From: Celeribacter litoreus
Lineage (GTDB): Bacteria > Pseudomonadota > Alphaproteobacteria > Rhodobacterales > Rhodobacteraceae
DNA length: 64,000 bases
Direction: 5' to 3'
Assembly (NCBI RefSeq): GCF_020165855.1
Contig: NZ_JAIUFY010000005.1
Span: forward strand, 855,243 to 919,242
Shown in pieces: positions 47,991 to 57,168 of this stretch; position 1 is the first letter of the stretch; the number at the start of each line of letters is the position of its first letter. The notes beneath the pieces were generated by a model. It ran no database searches. It was not told where the DNA came from and was given only the letters and a program-made list of their open reading frames with translations. The translations under genes and the position numbers were made by a program.

Positions 47991-48425
47991 TCAGTTGATA
48001 CCGTTCGCCCGCTGGAGTTCGCGCACGTAGGTAATAATGGCTTTCACGTCCGCCGGCGTCACGCCCTCTTGCGGAGGCATATTGCCGAAACGCCAGTGGT
48101 GTGCCTGAACACCCCTTTGGGCGGCCATGACGAAGGACATGTCGCCATGGTGCGACGGTTCGTAGATGATGTGGACGAGCGGCGGCCCGAAAGCTTCGCG
48201 ACCGGCCGCATTCTCGCCATGGCACTCCGCGCAGACAGCGTCGAAGGCGCGTTTGCCGATTTGAGCGTTTGCGGAGAGTGCGTCGGGCAAGACGACGTCG
48301 ACGATCGGTGCGCCCTCGGCTGGTTTCGAGGAAAGGGCGAGCGGTGCTGGCTCGGGTTTCAGAGCGACATACGCACCTGCAGCCAGTGCAGCGGCACCAA
48401 CAAGGGGCAGAATAAATTTTTTCAT
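47991..48425 (-). CDS. Class I c-type cytochrome, membrane-anchored or exported
   Basis: A 144-residue protein with an N-terminal hydrophobic segment (about 4-22) that may stay as an anchor. One heme site CAECH (65-69) is followed by GRE-AFGPPLVHIIYEPSHHGD and a likely methionine ligand in GNMPPQEGVTPAD. Relatives are small monoheme carriers. It lies 29 bp after the Cys/His-rich protein gene and 113 bp before the cytochrome c' gene on the same strand, so the three are probably co-transcribed. Confidence 0.9.
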   Translation of the reverse strand: MKKFILPLVGAAALAAGAYVALKPEPAPLALSSKPAEGAPIVDVVLPDALSANAQIGKRAFDAVCAECHGENAAGREAFGPPLVHIIYEPSHHGDMSFVMAAQRGVQAHHWRFGNMPPQEGVTPADVKAIITYVRELQRANGIN

Positions 48426-48454
48426 GGGTCTTTCCGTATCAGGATTTAAGGGGC

Positions 48455-48805
48455 TCAGAACTTAGTCGCCCAGATACGGGGTGGGGGGAGGTCGAGCTTT
48501 GGAGAACGGGCAAAAGCCTGTCCTGACGTTTCGGTGTGGAAGCGAACGGGACGCAGGGTTCGGCAGACGGCTCCGTTGGCTTCGCCCACGACGGTAAAAA
48601 TGGCGCAGATCCCACCATGGGGGCAGTTGTGTCCGCCCGAAGCGTCGATGTGCATCTGCTCTATGCAGTCCGAACAGGTCGCGTGAAGCGAGGCCGATGT
48701 TTCAACTGTCATCGCATGTCCGACCATTTCATGTGCCTGCGTCGGTCGCGGTCCGAAAAGCAGGGCCATGGCTCCGATGAGCATGAGGATAACAAATCGT
48801 TGCAC
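48455..48805 (-). CDS. Small exported Cys/His-rich protein
   Basis: Not assigned to a family. A 116-residue protein with a signal peptide (about 1-24, cleavage at TQA-H). The mature part has five cysteines (44, 47, 61, 67, 81) in CSDC, CPHGGIC and VCRT, and several His and Met residues (HEMVGHAM near its start). This looks like a periplasmic metal-binding protein, perhaps for copper, but that is an inference. It is the first gene of the cytochrome group. Confidence 0.75.
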   Translation of the reverse strand: MQRFVILMLIGAMALLFGPRPTQAHEMVGHAMTVETSASLHATCSDCIEQMHIDASGGHNCPHGGICAIFTVVGEANGAVCRTLRPVRFHTETSGQAFARSPKLDLPPPRIWATKF

Positions 48806-48885
48806 GCGAAGCTCCTTTCACGGAAAAATAGGATACGTGCGCGATATTTGTGGCGTCAACTCCATGTCGTGTGACTCTAGCGCGG

Positions 48886-49824
48886 CTAGGGCAGGATCGA
48901 GAGCCAGAGCCAGATTGTTAGAATTGAACCTGCGGTGCCGATAAGAACCGAGGACGCAGCGACCCGCTTCCCGACGCCGTAGAGGTTCGCAAAGAGATAA
49001 GCGTTCACTCCTGGTGCCATCGCCGCCGTCAGGGTCGCGGACCGGAGAGGGCCGATGTCCAGATCAAACGCGAAATGTGCTAGCCCGAATGCGATAGCTG
49101 GGTGAACGATCAGAGAGGCTGCAACGGCCCAGAGGATGATCCGGATGTCGCCCTCGGGTTTGTAGCGGAGCAACACGCCACCGAGGCCGAAAAGAGCGGC
49201 AGGAATGGCGGCGCGATTGACCATGAGAACGGCGTCCCACGCGGGGGCGGGGATTGGAATTGCGGCGATGTTGACGATCCAACCCGCAGCAATCCCGAGG
49301 ATGAGCGGATTGCGGAGGACAGAACGTCCGATCTGCCGGATCAATCCGAAACCGGAAAGGCCCATTCCACGGGTGCGCGCAATCTCCATCGCTGCGATCC
49401 CGATGCCGTAGAGGAGGGGGGAGTGGATGGAGATAATGGCAAAGTTCCAGCTCAGCGCCTCGGTGCCATAGGCCCGCTCGGTGATCGGAATGCCGAGAAG
49501 CAGTGAATTGGAAAACAAGCCGATAAACCCGATCGCCACGGAATCCGTCAACTCGCGTTTAAAGAGATACCGTGCGCCCAGAAAACACATCAACCCGCCC
49601 GAGAGCGCGCCCGTGTAAAAGGAAATCAGCAGCGGAGGGTGAAAGTTCTCTCCGAGATCCATCCGCGCGATGCCAGCAAACAGGAGCAGCGGCACTGCAA
49701 AATTCTGGGCGAACTTCATGACGTGATCAACGAGCTCGTCGCTCACCCAACCCATCTTGCGCGCGATGTAGCCGTAGCCGATGACGAGGAATACCGGGAG
49801 GACGACCTCAATGAGGGCCTGCAT
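48886..49824 (-). CDS. AEC-family transporter (auxin efflux carrier type)
   Basis: A 312-residue inner-membrane protein with about ten hydrophobic segments in two inverted halves. It begins MQALIEVVLPVFLVIGYGYIA and contains GLFSNSLLLGIPI, a conserved Asn-Pro-like crossover region, and the C-terminal AMAPGVNAYLFANLYG. Relatives move malonate, malate or similar anions; the substrate is unknown. Its start overlaps the upstream metallohydrolase stop (TAATG), so it closes the dacC-tmk-holB-tatD run. Confidence 0.9.
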   Translation of the reverse strand: MQALIEVVLPVFLVIGYGYIARKMGWVSDELVDHVMKFAQNFAVPLLLFAGIARMDLGENFHPPLLISFYTGALSGGLMCFLGARYLFKRELTDSVAIGFIGLFSNSLLLGIPITERAYGTEALSWNFAIISIHSPLLYGIGIAAMEIARTRGMGLSGFGLIRQIGRSVLRNPLILGIAAGWIVNIAAIPIPAPAWDAVLMVNRAAIPAALFGLGGVLLRYKPEGDIRIILWAVAASLIVHPAIAFGLAHFAFDLDIGPLRSATLTAAMAPGVNAYLFANLYGVGKRVAASSVLIGTAGSILTIWLWLSILP

Positions 49825-50624
49825 TATAGATCTCCTGTGATCTCGATGACCATGCCGTCATGGGCAGGGGTCACGTGATCCGGGGTCTCCTCCAACACCG
49901 TCTCATAATCAATGTCGATGTGCATGTTCGTGAGAACCGCACGTCGAGGGTTAAGTTGCGCGATCCACTCAAGAGCAAGATCGAGATGCGCGTGGCTTGG
50001 ATGTGGGGTGTAGCGCAGCGCGTCGATGACGAACGTGTCGAGACCTTCGAGTTTCGACAGGGTCTCCTCCGGCATTGCCAGCACATCCGGAATGTAGGCC
50101 AGATCACCAATGCGAAAGCCCTTTGCATTGATCTGGCCGTGGTTCACCTGTAGAGGTTCGAACGTGATCGGACCGCCGGGACCGGTGACGGTCACAGGCC
50201 CGCGGATGGCCATCAATTCGAGAATGGGCGGATAGTTCGACCCCTCCGGCTGCACAAACGCATAGCCAAAACGGGAAATCAAATCGTTCTCCGTCTCAGA
50301 GTCGGCCCAGACTTTCACGCGTTCGCGCATGTTGAAAACGATCTGGCGAAGGTCGTCGAGACCGTGGACGTGATCGGCGTGTGGGTGGGTATAGATCACC
50401 CCGTCGAGACGGGTGACGCCTGCATCAATGAGTTGCTGGCGCATGTCCGGTCCGGTGTCGATCAGAACGGTGGTCGTCCCGTCCGGTCCATCGCGCTCCA
50501 CGAGCGCGGAACAGCGCATCCGCCGGTTCTTAGGGTTCTCGGGATCGCATGCCCCCCAGAGCCCGCCAATGCGCGGCACGCCACCGGAGGAGCCGCAGCC
50601 CAATATGGTAAAGCGCGCGCTCAC
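49824..50624 (-). CDS. MBL-fold metallohydrolase (PhnP-like)
   Basis: A 266-residue metallo-beta-lactamase-fold enzyme. The metal motif THPHADHVHG gives H80, H82, D84 and H85. The N-terminal GCGSSGGVPRIGG (9-21) and CDPENPKNRRMRCSAL segments are typical of PhnP-like phosphodiesterases. In Rhodobacteraceae and rhizobia this gene regularly follows tatD, independent of phosphonate genes, so PhnP function is not implied. It overlaps tatD by ATGA. Confidence 0.9.
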   Translation of the reverse strand: MSARFTILGCGSSGGVPRIGGLWGACDPENPKNRRMRCSALVERDGPDGTTTVLIDTGPDMRQQLIDAGVTRLDGVIYTHPHADHVHGLDDLRQIVFNMRERVKVWADSETENDLISRFGYAFVQPEGSNYPPILELMAIRGPVTVTGPGGPITFEPLQVNHGQINAKGFRIGDLAYIPDVLAMPEETLSKLEGLDTFVIDALRYTPHPSHAHLDLALEWIAQLNPRRAVLTNMHIDIDYETVLEETPDHVTPAHDGMVIEITGDL

Positions 50625-51409
50625 AGTTTCGCCTTTGTGAAAAGGCGGTCAAAGTTTGCTTCGGTCAGTGCAGCAAAATCCGCGTAGTCCATCTCGAACG
50701 TCTCGGCGGCTTTGAGCGCGGTCTTGGCGGAGTAGGCGGGTTCGTTCCGCTTCCCGCGATGGGGCGGCGGGGCGAGGTATGGGCTGTCTGTTTCGACGAG
50801 AATGCGGTCTTTGGGCACCTCGCGGAAAATATCACGCAGCTCTCCGGATTTTGGAAAAGCTGTGATGCCGGACATCGACAGGTAAAACCCGAGATCAATC
50901 GCCGCCTTTGCCAGCTCTTTGGAAGAGGAGAAGCAATGCATCACGCAGGGGTAGGCGCCGGCCTTATACTCTTCGGTGAGGATCGCGGCCATGTCGTCAT
51001 CTGCAGCGCGGGCGTGGATGACCAACGGCAACTGCGTTTCCCGCGCGGCGGCGATGTGGATGCGCAGGCTTTCTTTCTGCACTTCCGCGCTTTCGGCGGT
51101 GTAGTGATAGTCGAGGCCGCTCTCGCCAATCGCCACAAACTTTGGATGGTCTGCGAGGGCCACCAATTCCTCGACAGTCGCCATCGGTTCCTCTGCCGCC
51201 GACATAGGGTGCGTGCCCGCCGCCCAAAAGACTGGGGCGTGGGCCTCCGCGATGGCTCTCACCTGATCGACCTGACGCAGCCGTGTGCAAATCGTCACCA
51301 TCCGGTGCACGCCTGCATCAAGTGCGCGCGCAATGACGTCCGGGAGTTCATCGGCGAAATCGGGGAAATCCAGATGGCAGTGGCTGTCGGTAATGAGGGG
51401 GAGGCTCAT
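50621..51409 (-). CDS. tatD: TatD-family metal-dependent deoxyribonuclease
   Basis: TIM-barrel amidohydrolase-like nuclease of 262 residues. DSHCHLDF places metal ligands H10 and H12; GESGLDYHY, the central MHCFSSS histidine and TDSPYLAPPPHRGKRNEP near the C-terminus are the other signature segments. It has no role in Tat export despite the name. It sits 44 bp after holB and overlaps the metallohydrolase start, the standard alphaproteobacterial order. Confidence 0.93.
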   Translation of the reverse strand: MSLPLITDSHCHLDFPDFADELPDVIARALDAGVHRMVTICTRLRQVDQVRAIAEAHAPVFWAAGTHPMSAAEEPMATVEELVALADHPKFVAIGESGLDYHYTAESAEVQKESLRIHIAAARETQLPLVIHARAADDDMAAILTEEYKAGAYPCVMHCFSSSKELAKAAIDLGFYLSMSGITAFPKSGELRDIFREVPKDRILVETDSPYLAPPPHRGKRNEPAYSAKTALKAAETFEMDYADFAALTEANFDRLFTKAKL

Positions 51410-51453
51410 GCGGTCTCTTTGTTTTACGGCGTTCTAATTTGCCGACGCGCCAT

Positions 51454-52599
51454 TTACCTGCTCAGGCGGCTCGCGGTGTCGTTAATTTTAAATACCATAT
51501 CAAGGATCAGCGCCGCAGGGTCAAGGTTGACGGCGCGGGCATGCTGCGCGCGTGCGGTCAACTCCTGCTGCAAAATTGCCCAATCACGTGCCGCATAGCC
51601 GTCGGGAGACAGCCGGTTCAGGAGCATGACTTCATCCGATGCGGCCTCGACCTGCGGCGGGCGACCGGCGCCGGTGCGTGCAAGGCGGGTCAGAAACTGT
51701 TCGATCAGATCAATGGTGAGCGTGTAGCGATCTGCATTCGCCGCGCCGACGCAAGCCTCTGCGAGCGTGAGCGCGCGACTACGATCAAGTCGGGGGAGCG
51801 TCGCAAAGAGTGCGATGAGATCTTGGTAGGCGTGAAGACCACCGGCGTTGGTCAATCGGAGCGCTTCACCGACGGAGCCAGCGGACAATTCCGCGAGGCT
51901 TGCCGAGTGATCGGCGGCATCAAACCCGGCCCCTTCGAGCGCGCGCGCGAGATCGTTCGGCTCCAATGGCCCAAGGCGCAATTCGCGGCAACGCGACCGG
52001 ATAGTCGGTAGAAGGCGGGAGGGCTGGTGCGAAATCAGCAGGAGCACGGCATGCTTCGGCGGCTCTTCTAGAGTTTTGAGAAGGGCGTTCGCGGCAGAGA
52101 CGTTCATCTCGTCGGCGCTGTCGACAATCACCACACGCCGTCCGCCATCGGCAGCTGACATATGGAAAAAGCTGTTGAGCTTGCGGACTTCCTCAACAGA
52201 AATCCCCGTGCCATGGCGGCCTTTCTTCTCATCCCACGCGCGGCGGATCAGGCAGAGGCGCGGTTCGGCCAATTGGGCGGAGCGCCGGTAAACCGGATGG
52301 TCCTCTCCTATTTCGAGCGAGGTCGGTGGAGGAGGGGCCTCACCAAACAGCCCCCCGTCGTCCGCATCCACGGGCTGCGCGAGTAGAAAGCGCGCGATAC
52401 GCCAAGCGAGCGTCGCCTTGCCAACCCCGCGCGGTCCGGTGATGAGCCAAGCGTGATGCATCCGGTGAGAGTTGAACGCATCGAGAAAGGCGTCCTGCGC
52501 CTCGTCCTGCCCGAAGAGCCGGGTCGTCTTTCGCGGATGCGGGGCACCTGGCGCGCAATCGGCCTCCGGTGCAAAGTCCATTTCCCCGAGACCACTCAT
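51454..52599 (-). CDS. holB: DNA polymerase III subunit delta'
   Basis: Clamp-loader subunit of 381 residues. It has a Walker-A-like loop GPRGVGKAT (55-63), a DE-box-like VVIVDSADEMN and the SRC motif in TIRSRCREL that supplies the arginine finger to the neighbouring subunit. The zinc cysteine cluster of E. coli delta' is not evident. The start overlaps the tmk stop (ATGA); an ATG six codons later (MDFAPEA) is also possible. Confidence 0.92.
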   Translation of the reverse strand: MSGLGEMDFAPEADCAPGAPHPRKTTRLFGQDEAQDAFLDAFNSHRMHHAWLITGPRGVGKATLAWRIARFLLAQPVDADDGGLFGEAPPPPTSLEIGEDHPVYRRSAQLAEPRLCLIRRAWDEKKGRHGTGISVEEVRKLNSFFHMSAADGGRRVVIVDSADEMNVSAANALLKTLEEPPKHAVLLLISHQPSRLLPTIRSRCRELRLGPLEPNDLARALEGAGFDAADHSASLAELSAGSVGEALRLTNAGGLHAYQDLIALFATLPRLDRSRALTLAEACVGAANADRYTLTIDLIEQFLTRLARTGAGRPPQVEAASDEVMLLNRLSPDGYAARDWAILQQELTARAQHARAVNLDPAALILDMVFKINDTASRLSR

Positions 52600-53210
52600 A
52601 CGGTTTCGAGCCTCGCGATAACCTGCGACGCGACGTCTTCGGCTACGACATTCATGTCACGCGCTGCATCGATGACCGTGAACCGATCATAGGCATCCGC
52701 CAACGCCAGAAACGCAGCGCGGCATTTCTCTTGGAAATCGAGGCCGAAATCTTCGAAGCGCTCTTCGCTTGTTTGACGGCCTTTCGCTCGTTTCAGCCCG
52801 ACGGCAGGGTCCATATCAAAGAGGAGCGTCATGTCGGGTTCAATGCCGATCATTTCTGCGTGGAGGAGATCGACCTTGGCCCGCAGATCGCCACGGGTTG
52901 CGCCCTGAAAAACGCGGGTGCTATCGGCGAAGCGGTCGCAGATAACGATCTCGCCACGGGCCAGCGCAGGGCGGATGGTTTTCTCTAAGTGGTCGCGGCG
53001 GGCGGCGGTGAATAGCAAAAGCTCTGTCTCGGCAGACCAGCGATCCGGATCACCCTCAAGCACCAGAGACCGGATTTCCTCTGCACCCGCCGATCCGCCA
53101 GGTTCACGTGTAAGGATCACTGTGCGGCCTGCCTGTCGCAGGGTCTCGGCGAGGAGCCGCGCCTGAGTGGATTTGCCGGAGCCGTCGATACCTTCGAAAC
53201 TGATGAACAT
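52596..53210 (-). CDS. tmk: Thymidylate kinase
   Basis: Phosphorylates dTMP to dTDP. The P-loop is GIDGSGKST (7-15), the DRF motif is in ICDRFADSTRVFQG and the LID-containing segment is KRAKGRQTSEERFEDFG. Length 204 residues. It lies 30 bp after the carboxypeptidase gene and overlaps holB by ATGA. Confidence 0.96.
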   Translation of the reverse strand: MFISFEGIDGSGKSTQARLLAETLRQAGRTVILTREPGGSAGAEEIRSLVLEGDPDRWSAETELLLFTAARRDHLEKTIRPALARGEIVICDRFADSTRVFQGATRGDLRAKVDLLHAEMIGIEPDMTLLFDMDPAVGLKRAKGRQTSEERFEDFGLDFQEKCRAAFLALADAYDRFTVIDAARDMNVVAEDVASQVIARLETV

Positions 53211-53240
53211 ACCGTGCCCGTTGCCTCCACTGTCGTAGCG

Positions 53241-54401
53241 TTATTCGGACACGGGCAATCCCGTTTGTCCCTCCAATTTGTCCTTAAGGACCAGAGCGGC
53301 CGTACGCAAGCGCGGAGCCAAGCCGCCGCGCCCGATAGACCGGTCCGCAACGAGCGGGATACGCGCTTCCGGCAAACCGTCGCGCGGGATAACGAGCTCG
53401 GCAAGAACGTCGCCTTCTGCAATAGGGGCTTCGAAAGGGCCGGTGTAGACGACCTCGCCTTCAAGCTCCTGAAGCTGGGCCCCCGGCAGGAGGATCGTGG
53501 TGTCCTCAGACGCGACGAGTCCAACCTCCGTTTCGCTGCCCATCCAGACGCGGGCGCGGGCAAATTCGTGGCCTTCGTCTGCAATGGTCTTCTCTGCAAA
53601 CTGGCGGAAGGCCCAGTTGACGATACGTTCGCTTTCCTGTGCGCGATCTGCCTCGCTTGTGAGTCCCGAGATCACGAAGACGATGCGACGCGTGCCCTGC
53701 GTTGCGGAACCAACGAGACCGTAACCCGCTTCCTCTGTGTGGCCCGTTTTCAGGCCATCCGCGCCGATCCCGAGTTTCAGGAGCGGGTTGCGGTTAAAGC
53801 GGTTCTGCGGGGCGCGGTTGTCGAATGGGAATTCGCGCTGACCGAAATAGCCGTAATATTCGGGGAATTCGGAAATCAGACGGATTGCGAGCCGCCCGAG
53901 GTCTTCCATCGACATGCGTTGCCCCGGGTTGGGCCAGCCAGAGGCATTCGCGAAGGTCGAGTTGTCCATTCCTAGCGCCTTCGCGCGGTCATTCATCAGG
54001 CGGGCAAAGTTGTCCTCGGTGCCACCGAGGCCTTCGGCCACGACCACGCAGGCGTCGTTGCCGGACAGAACGATGATGCCCTGAATGAGTTCCTCAACGG
54101 TCGGACGGTCCATTTCGTTGAGAAACATCGTGGAGCCGCCCATGTTCTTGGCTCGGGTAGACACAGAGAATTGCGTATCAAGTGTAACGCGTCCGTCGCG
54201 CAGCGCCTCGAACAGCATGTTCAGCGTCATCAGCTTGGACATGGAAGCCGGCGGCAGGGGCGTCTGTGCATTCTTGTCCATCAGAACCGTATCAGTGCTC
54301 ATGTCATAAACCCAAACAGCCCGCGCGCGCGTTTCAAACGCGGATGCAGGCAGTGCGAGGGCAAGGATGAGGGCGAAGCTGTGAAGGATGAGGCGCAGCA
54401 T
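53241..54401 (-). CDS. D-alanyl-D-alanine carboxypeptidase (PBP5/6 type)
   Basis: Low-molecular-weight penicillin-binding protein that trims the terminal D-Ala from pentapeptides. Signal peptide about 1-21, catalytic S53-M-S-K56 tetrad, S113-G-N motif, and K217-T-G triad, all intact. The C-terminal domain (about 265-385) is the beta-rich PBP5-associated region, with an end that could be amphipathic. Length 386. It begins 55 bp after the SPOR-lipoprotein stop, and the two are likely co-transcribed. Confidence 0.95.
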   Translation of the reverse strand: MLRLILHSFALILALALPASAFETRARAVWVYDMSTDTVLMDKNAQTPLPPASMSKLMTLNMLFEALRDGRVTLDTQFSVSTRAKNMGGSTMFLNEMDRPTVEELIQGIIVLSGNDACVVVAEGLGGTEDNFARLMNDRAKALGMDNSTFANASGWPNPGQRMSMEDLGRLAIRLISEFPEYYGYFGQREFPFDNRAPQNRFNRNPLLKLGIGADGLKTGHTEEAGYGLVGSATQGTRRIVFVISGLTSEADRAQESERIVNWAFRQFAEKTIADEGHEFARARVWMGSETEVGLVASEDTTILLPGAQLQELEGEVVYTGPFEAPIAEGDVLAELVIPRDGLPEARIPLVADRSIGRGGLAPRLRTAALVLKDKLEGQTGLPVSE

Positions 54402-54456
54402 GGTGAAGCGGGGCGTCCTTTCTTTATCTACAGGTCTTGGGCGTGGCGTCGCGGTG

Positions 54457-55344
54457 TTAATGCGTCACAGCGTAGGCGTCCGTGAAGCCCGTCTGCTTCA
54501 CTTTTTCGAGAAGAGATTTGAGTTCGGCACTCGTTGTCGCGGGGCCCACGATCACGCGCCAAAAGGCTTTGCCATTGCTCTCGCCGGCCTTGATCTCGGC
54601 ATCAAGCCCTTGGGAACCGAGCATTTCGACCGTGCGTTTGGCGTTGGCCTCGACGGAGAAAATCCCGATTTGCAAGAACGGTTTGGAGAGAGGCGTCGCC
54701 GGTGCTGTTTGCGCGGGGGCGGGGGCAGGTGCGGTCGGTTTCGGCTTCGGCATAGTTGCCGCGGGGGTCTCGAGCGCATCAAGCGTCGCAGCAGCATCCG
54801 CAATCGGATCCGTGAGCGTCATCGTTTCGATCGCTTCAGAGTCTTCAATGGTGTCGACGATGGCAGGCTCTTCATTAATCGAGACAGGAACTTCTTCGAC
54901 AACTTCTTCGCGGCGCAATGCGATCACACTCAGTTCGGCAGGCGCACCGGCCAACAGACCAAGGGCCTCGGCGGCATCAGACGAGACCTGAATGCCTGGC
55001 CCGGGTGACGTCGATTCACGTTTGAACAGGGCGCCGATCACGAAGTTGCCGTTGCTCGTATTCCGGATGATGACCCGTTCCGGATCTGTCACGTCGGAAT
55101 GGGCAACCCAGACACCACCGAGAGACGGACGTCCGTCCCAGAGGCCTCTGTCGGTGACTTCAAAAACTTCGGGCGCTTCAACATCGCGCTCGATCACGTT
55201 TCCAGTGGTTGTGGTGACCTCGCTCGAGGTCGTTTGCGGAGATTTGAAACTGTCCAAGAACGACTGTCCGCTCTCGCACCCACTCAGAACTAGCGCTGTG
55301 GTCAACATGAGTGCCAGGCGCGGTACCGGTCCAGAAAATCGCAT
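54457..55344 (-). CDS. SPOR-domain lipoprotein with RlpA-like core
   Basis: A 295-residue outer-membrane or periplasmic lipoprotein. The signal peptide ends in LSGC (lipidated Cys23). A middle segment (VIIRNTSNGNFVIGALFKRE, PGPGIQVSSDAAEALGLLAG, ELSVIALRRE) resembles the double-psi beta-barrel of RlpA. It is followed by an acidic and Pro/Ala-rich linker (about 150-215) and a C-terminal SPOR domain (about 220-293, LQIGIFSVEANAKRTVEML) that binds denuded septal glycan. AGGGGCAAC precedes the ATG at 55344; the long upstream frame extension crosses tRNA-Ser and is not real. It heads the dacC-tmk-holB run. Confidence 0.88.
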   Translation of the reverse strand: MRFSGPVPRLALMLTTALVLSGCESGQSFLDSFKSPQTTSSEVTTTTGNVIERDVEAPEVFEVTDRGLWDGRPSLGGVWVAHSDVTDPERVIIRNTSNGNFVIGALFKRESTSPGPGIQVSSDAAEALGLLAGAPAELSVIALRREEVVEEVPVSINEEPAIVDTIEDSEAIETMTLTDPIADAAATLDALETPAATMPKPKPTAPAPAPAQTAPATPLSKPFLQIGIFSVEANAKRTVEMLGSQGLDAEIKAGESNGKAFWRVIVGPATTSAELKSLLEKVKQTGFTDAYAVTH

Positions 55345-55636
55345 GATGTTGCCCCTTGGGTCCCCTTTTGCATATTGCGTGGGGGTCGTTATTTTATGTT
55401 GCTGCTCGCCTTTTGCCGCTTGGATCGCCTGATTGTTGTGTGCAGGCGAAGGCGGCTTTCGAAGTATGTTAGCGGTTTGACGAAAGGCAGGAAAGCCCCG
55501 CTTTGGGGATTGCGCGAAATTCGGCAAGTCGCGCGCGGGAGCGAGGCCCAAGCAGCTGTCTTGCCAACAACATGCGCGTTCCGTCATGTGATGGGTTTCA
55601 GAATCGAAACGAGGGGGGTAAAGGTCGTCGCTACGC

Positions 55637-55726
55637 GGAGGCTTGGCAGAGTGGTCGAATGCACCGGTCTTGAAAACCGACGAGGGTGAAAGTCCTCCCA
55701 GGGTTCGAATCCCTGAGCCTCCGCCA
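55637..55726 (+). tRNA. tRNA-Ser (anticodon TGA)
   Basis: Acceptor GGAGGCT (55637-55643) pairs with AGCCTCC (55716-55722); G and CCA follow at 55723-55726. The anticodon loop CTTGAAA gives TGA. The long variable arm (GAGGGTGAAAGTCCTCC) is typical of tRNA-Ser, and GGTTCGAATCC is the T-arm. The outermost anticodon-stem pair is not Watson-Crick. The 292-bp gap before it holds nothing I can identify. Confidence 0.95.
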
Positions 55727-56220
55727 TTACCCCTGGTCTCAAATTCCCAGATGTAAATGGCTTCGATGTCCTCCGACTTTTCCGTTGGTTGCAAAGCAGT
55801 GTCTGGACCTGAGGCAATGAGCTTCCCTGAATGCGGTGTCAGGAAAATCCGGCATGCGAGTAATGTCGCCGCCTCGTATCCGCGTGCCGCGACCCCAACC
55901 TTCCCTTTTTATAAATTTCAAGATGACCCGCGCAGACGTTCTCTCTGAGTGGCGCGGTCTGTGTGCGAAAACCACGGCAGCCAAGCTCTCTCCTGGCGCG
56001 AGTTCGAATTTGTCTGACATTGCCTGATGGTCTGTATTTCATGCTGCAAGTGATGGTATCACAGGAGGCATATCAAAGCGCGATGCGTGCAAATACATCG
56101 CCAATGGGTCATTGTGATTGGATTTTTCAGGCGTGCTACCAGATGAAGTAGCCGAAAAAGGCGTTATGATAGGTCTGAGTTGTGTAGTGCGATGCCAACT
56201 TGCGGGACGCAAAAGATAAG
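55727..56220. other. Gene-free stretch between tRNA-Ser and the RpiR gene
   Basis: About 500 bp with no convincing coding sequence on either strand; the short open frames have no ribosome binding site or recognisable product. No repeat of the tRNA 3' end is seen. It marks the junction between the conserved core region and the catabolic module and probably holds the rpiR-type promoter. Confidence 0.5.
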
Positions 56221-56234
56221 AAGGAGCGGGTGTC

Positions 56235-57143
56235 TTGGAAAAAGAACATCACGAGGACATGCAGATCGACGAAAGGATCATGAATGCCTACGCGAAGCTG
56301 ACCCCCCGCGAAAAGCAACTGGCCGAGGTTGTGTTGAGGGCGCAAAGCTCTCTGTCGAGCTATACAGCTGCGGAGCTCGCTGATACCGCAGGGGTGTCTG
56401 CGGCAACCGCTGCGCGTTTTTTCCGCCGGTTGGGATATAGCACTTACAACGAAGCACGACTCCATTCGAGGCGCAAAGCCGGATGGGGGTCTCCGTTCGA
56501 GCATCTTCAGGACACGCCGCAGCAGGAGGGAGATTTCCATCATCATGTTGCGCAGGATAGCGAGAACCTATCGCGCACACTTGAAACGATCGATGTATCT
56601 CAGATTGAGGAGGCCGTCGGATATCTCGCGCAGGCGCGTCGCGTCTGGATCGTCGGATACCGCAACTCGCGCGCTTTGGCGCAATACGCTCACATGCTGC
56701 TTTTGAATTTCTCGTCAGACGTCCATCTGCTGCCTCGCGATGCTGGGGCGTCTTTGGGAGAGGATTTGGCCAGCCTTCGTTCCGATGATGTCGTTTTGGT
56801 CATGGCGATGCGGCGACGGCCGCGCGTTCTCGGTGGGATCGTGACAATCGCGCGGGAGGCGGGGGCCCCCGTCATAATGATCAGCGATCCAACGCTTGGA
56901 GAAACGGGCGCAGATGCCACGGTGTGTTTGCGGTGCCAGAACAAAGGGGCGGGTATCTTCGATAGCATGGTCGTGCCGATCAGTCTGATCAACCATCTCT
57001 GCGCGCGGCTGGTCGCGATAAAGGGCGCGGAATTGAAAGAAAGGCTCGCTGGAATCGAACGCCTGCATGAGCGTGTAGATGACCTGAGCCCTGGTGTCTC
57101 TGTGCAGGGTCTGCCTGATTTTCCGTCAACCTCTGATCAATAG
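56235..57143 (+). CDS. RpiR-family transcriptional regulator (HTH + SIS)
   Basis: A 302-residue regulator with an N-terminal helix-turn-helix (about 18-80: LTPREKQLAEVVL, SYTAAELADTAGVSAATAARFFRRLGY) and a C-terminal SIS domain (about 125-250: VWIVGYRNSRALAQY, LASLRSDDVVLVMAMRRRPR) that binds a phosphosugar or other ligand. The TTG at 56235 is chosen because AAGGAG lies at the right distance; the nearest ATG (56259) has a site only two bases away. It is directly upstream of the importer-lyase operon, on the same strand, and is its likely regulator. Confidence 0.9.
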   Translation: MEKEHHEDMQIDERIMNAYAKLTPREKQLAEVVLRAQSSLSSYTAAELADTAGVSAATAARFFRRLGYSTYNEARLHSRRKAGWGSPFEHLQDTPQQEGDFHHHVAQDSENLSRTLETIDVSQIEEAVGYLAQARRVWIVGYRNSRALAQYAHMLLLNFSSDVHLLPRDAGASLGEDLASLRSDDVVLVMAMRRRPRVLGGIVTIAREAGAPVIMISDPTLGETGADATVCLRCQNKGAGIFDSMVVPISLINHLCARLVAIKGAELKERLAGIERLHERVDDLSPGVSVQGLPDFPSTSDQ

Positions 57144-57168
57144 GCGCAGAAATTCAGCGAATTTTGTT

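Noticed and set aside
55345-55794. N-terminal extension of the SPOR lipoprotein frame
   Set aside because: It would run through tRNA-Ser, and the lipoprotein signal peptide begins at 55344.
55757-55948. 63-codon open frame after tRNA-Ser
   Set aside because: No ribosome binding site, no recognisable domain and ordinary chance length in this GC content.
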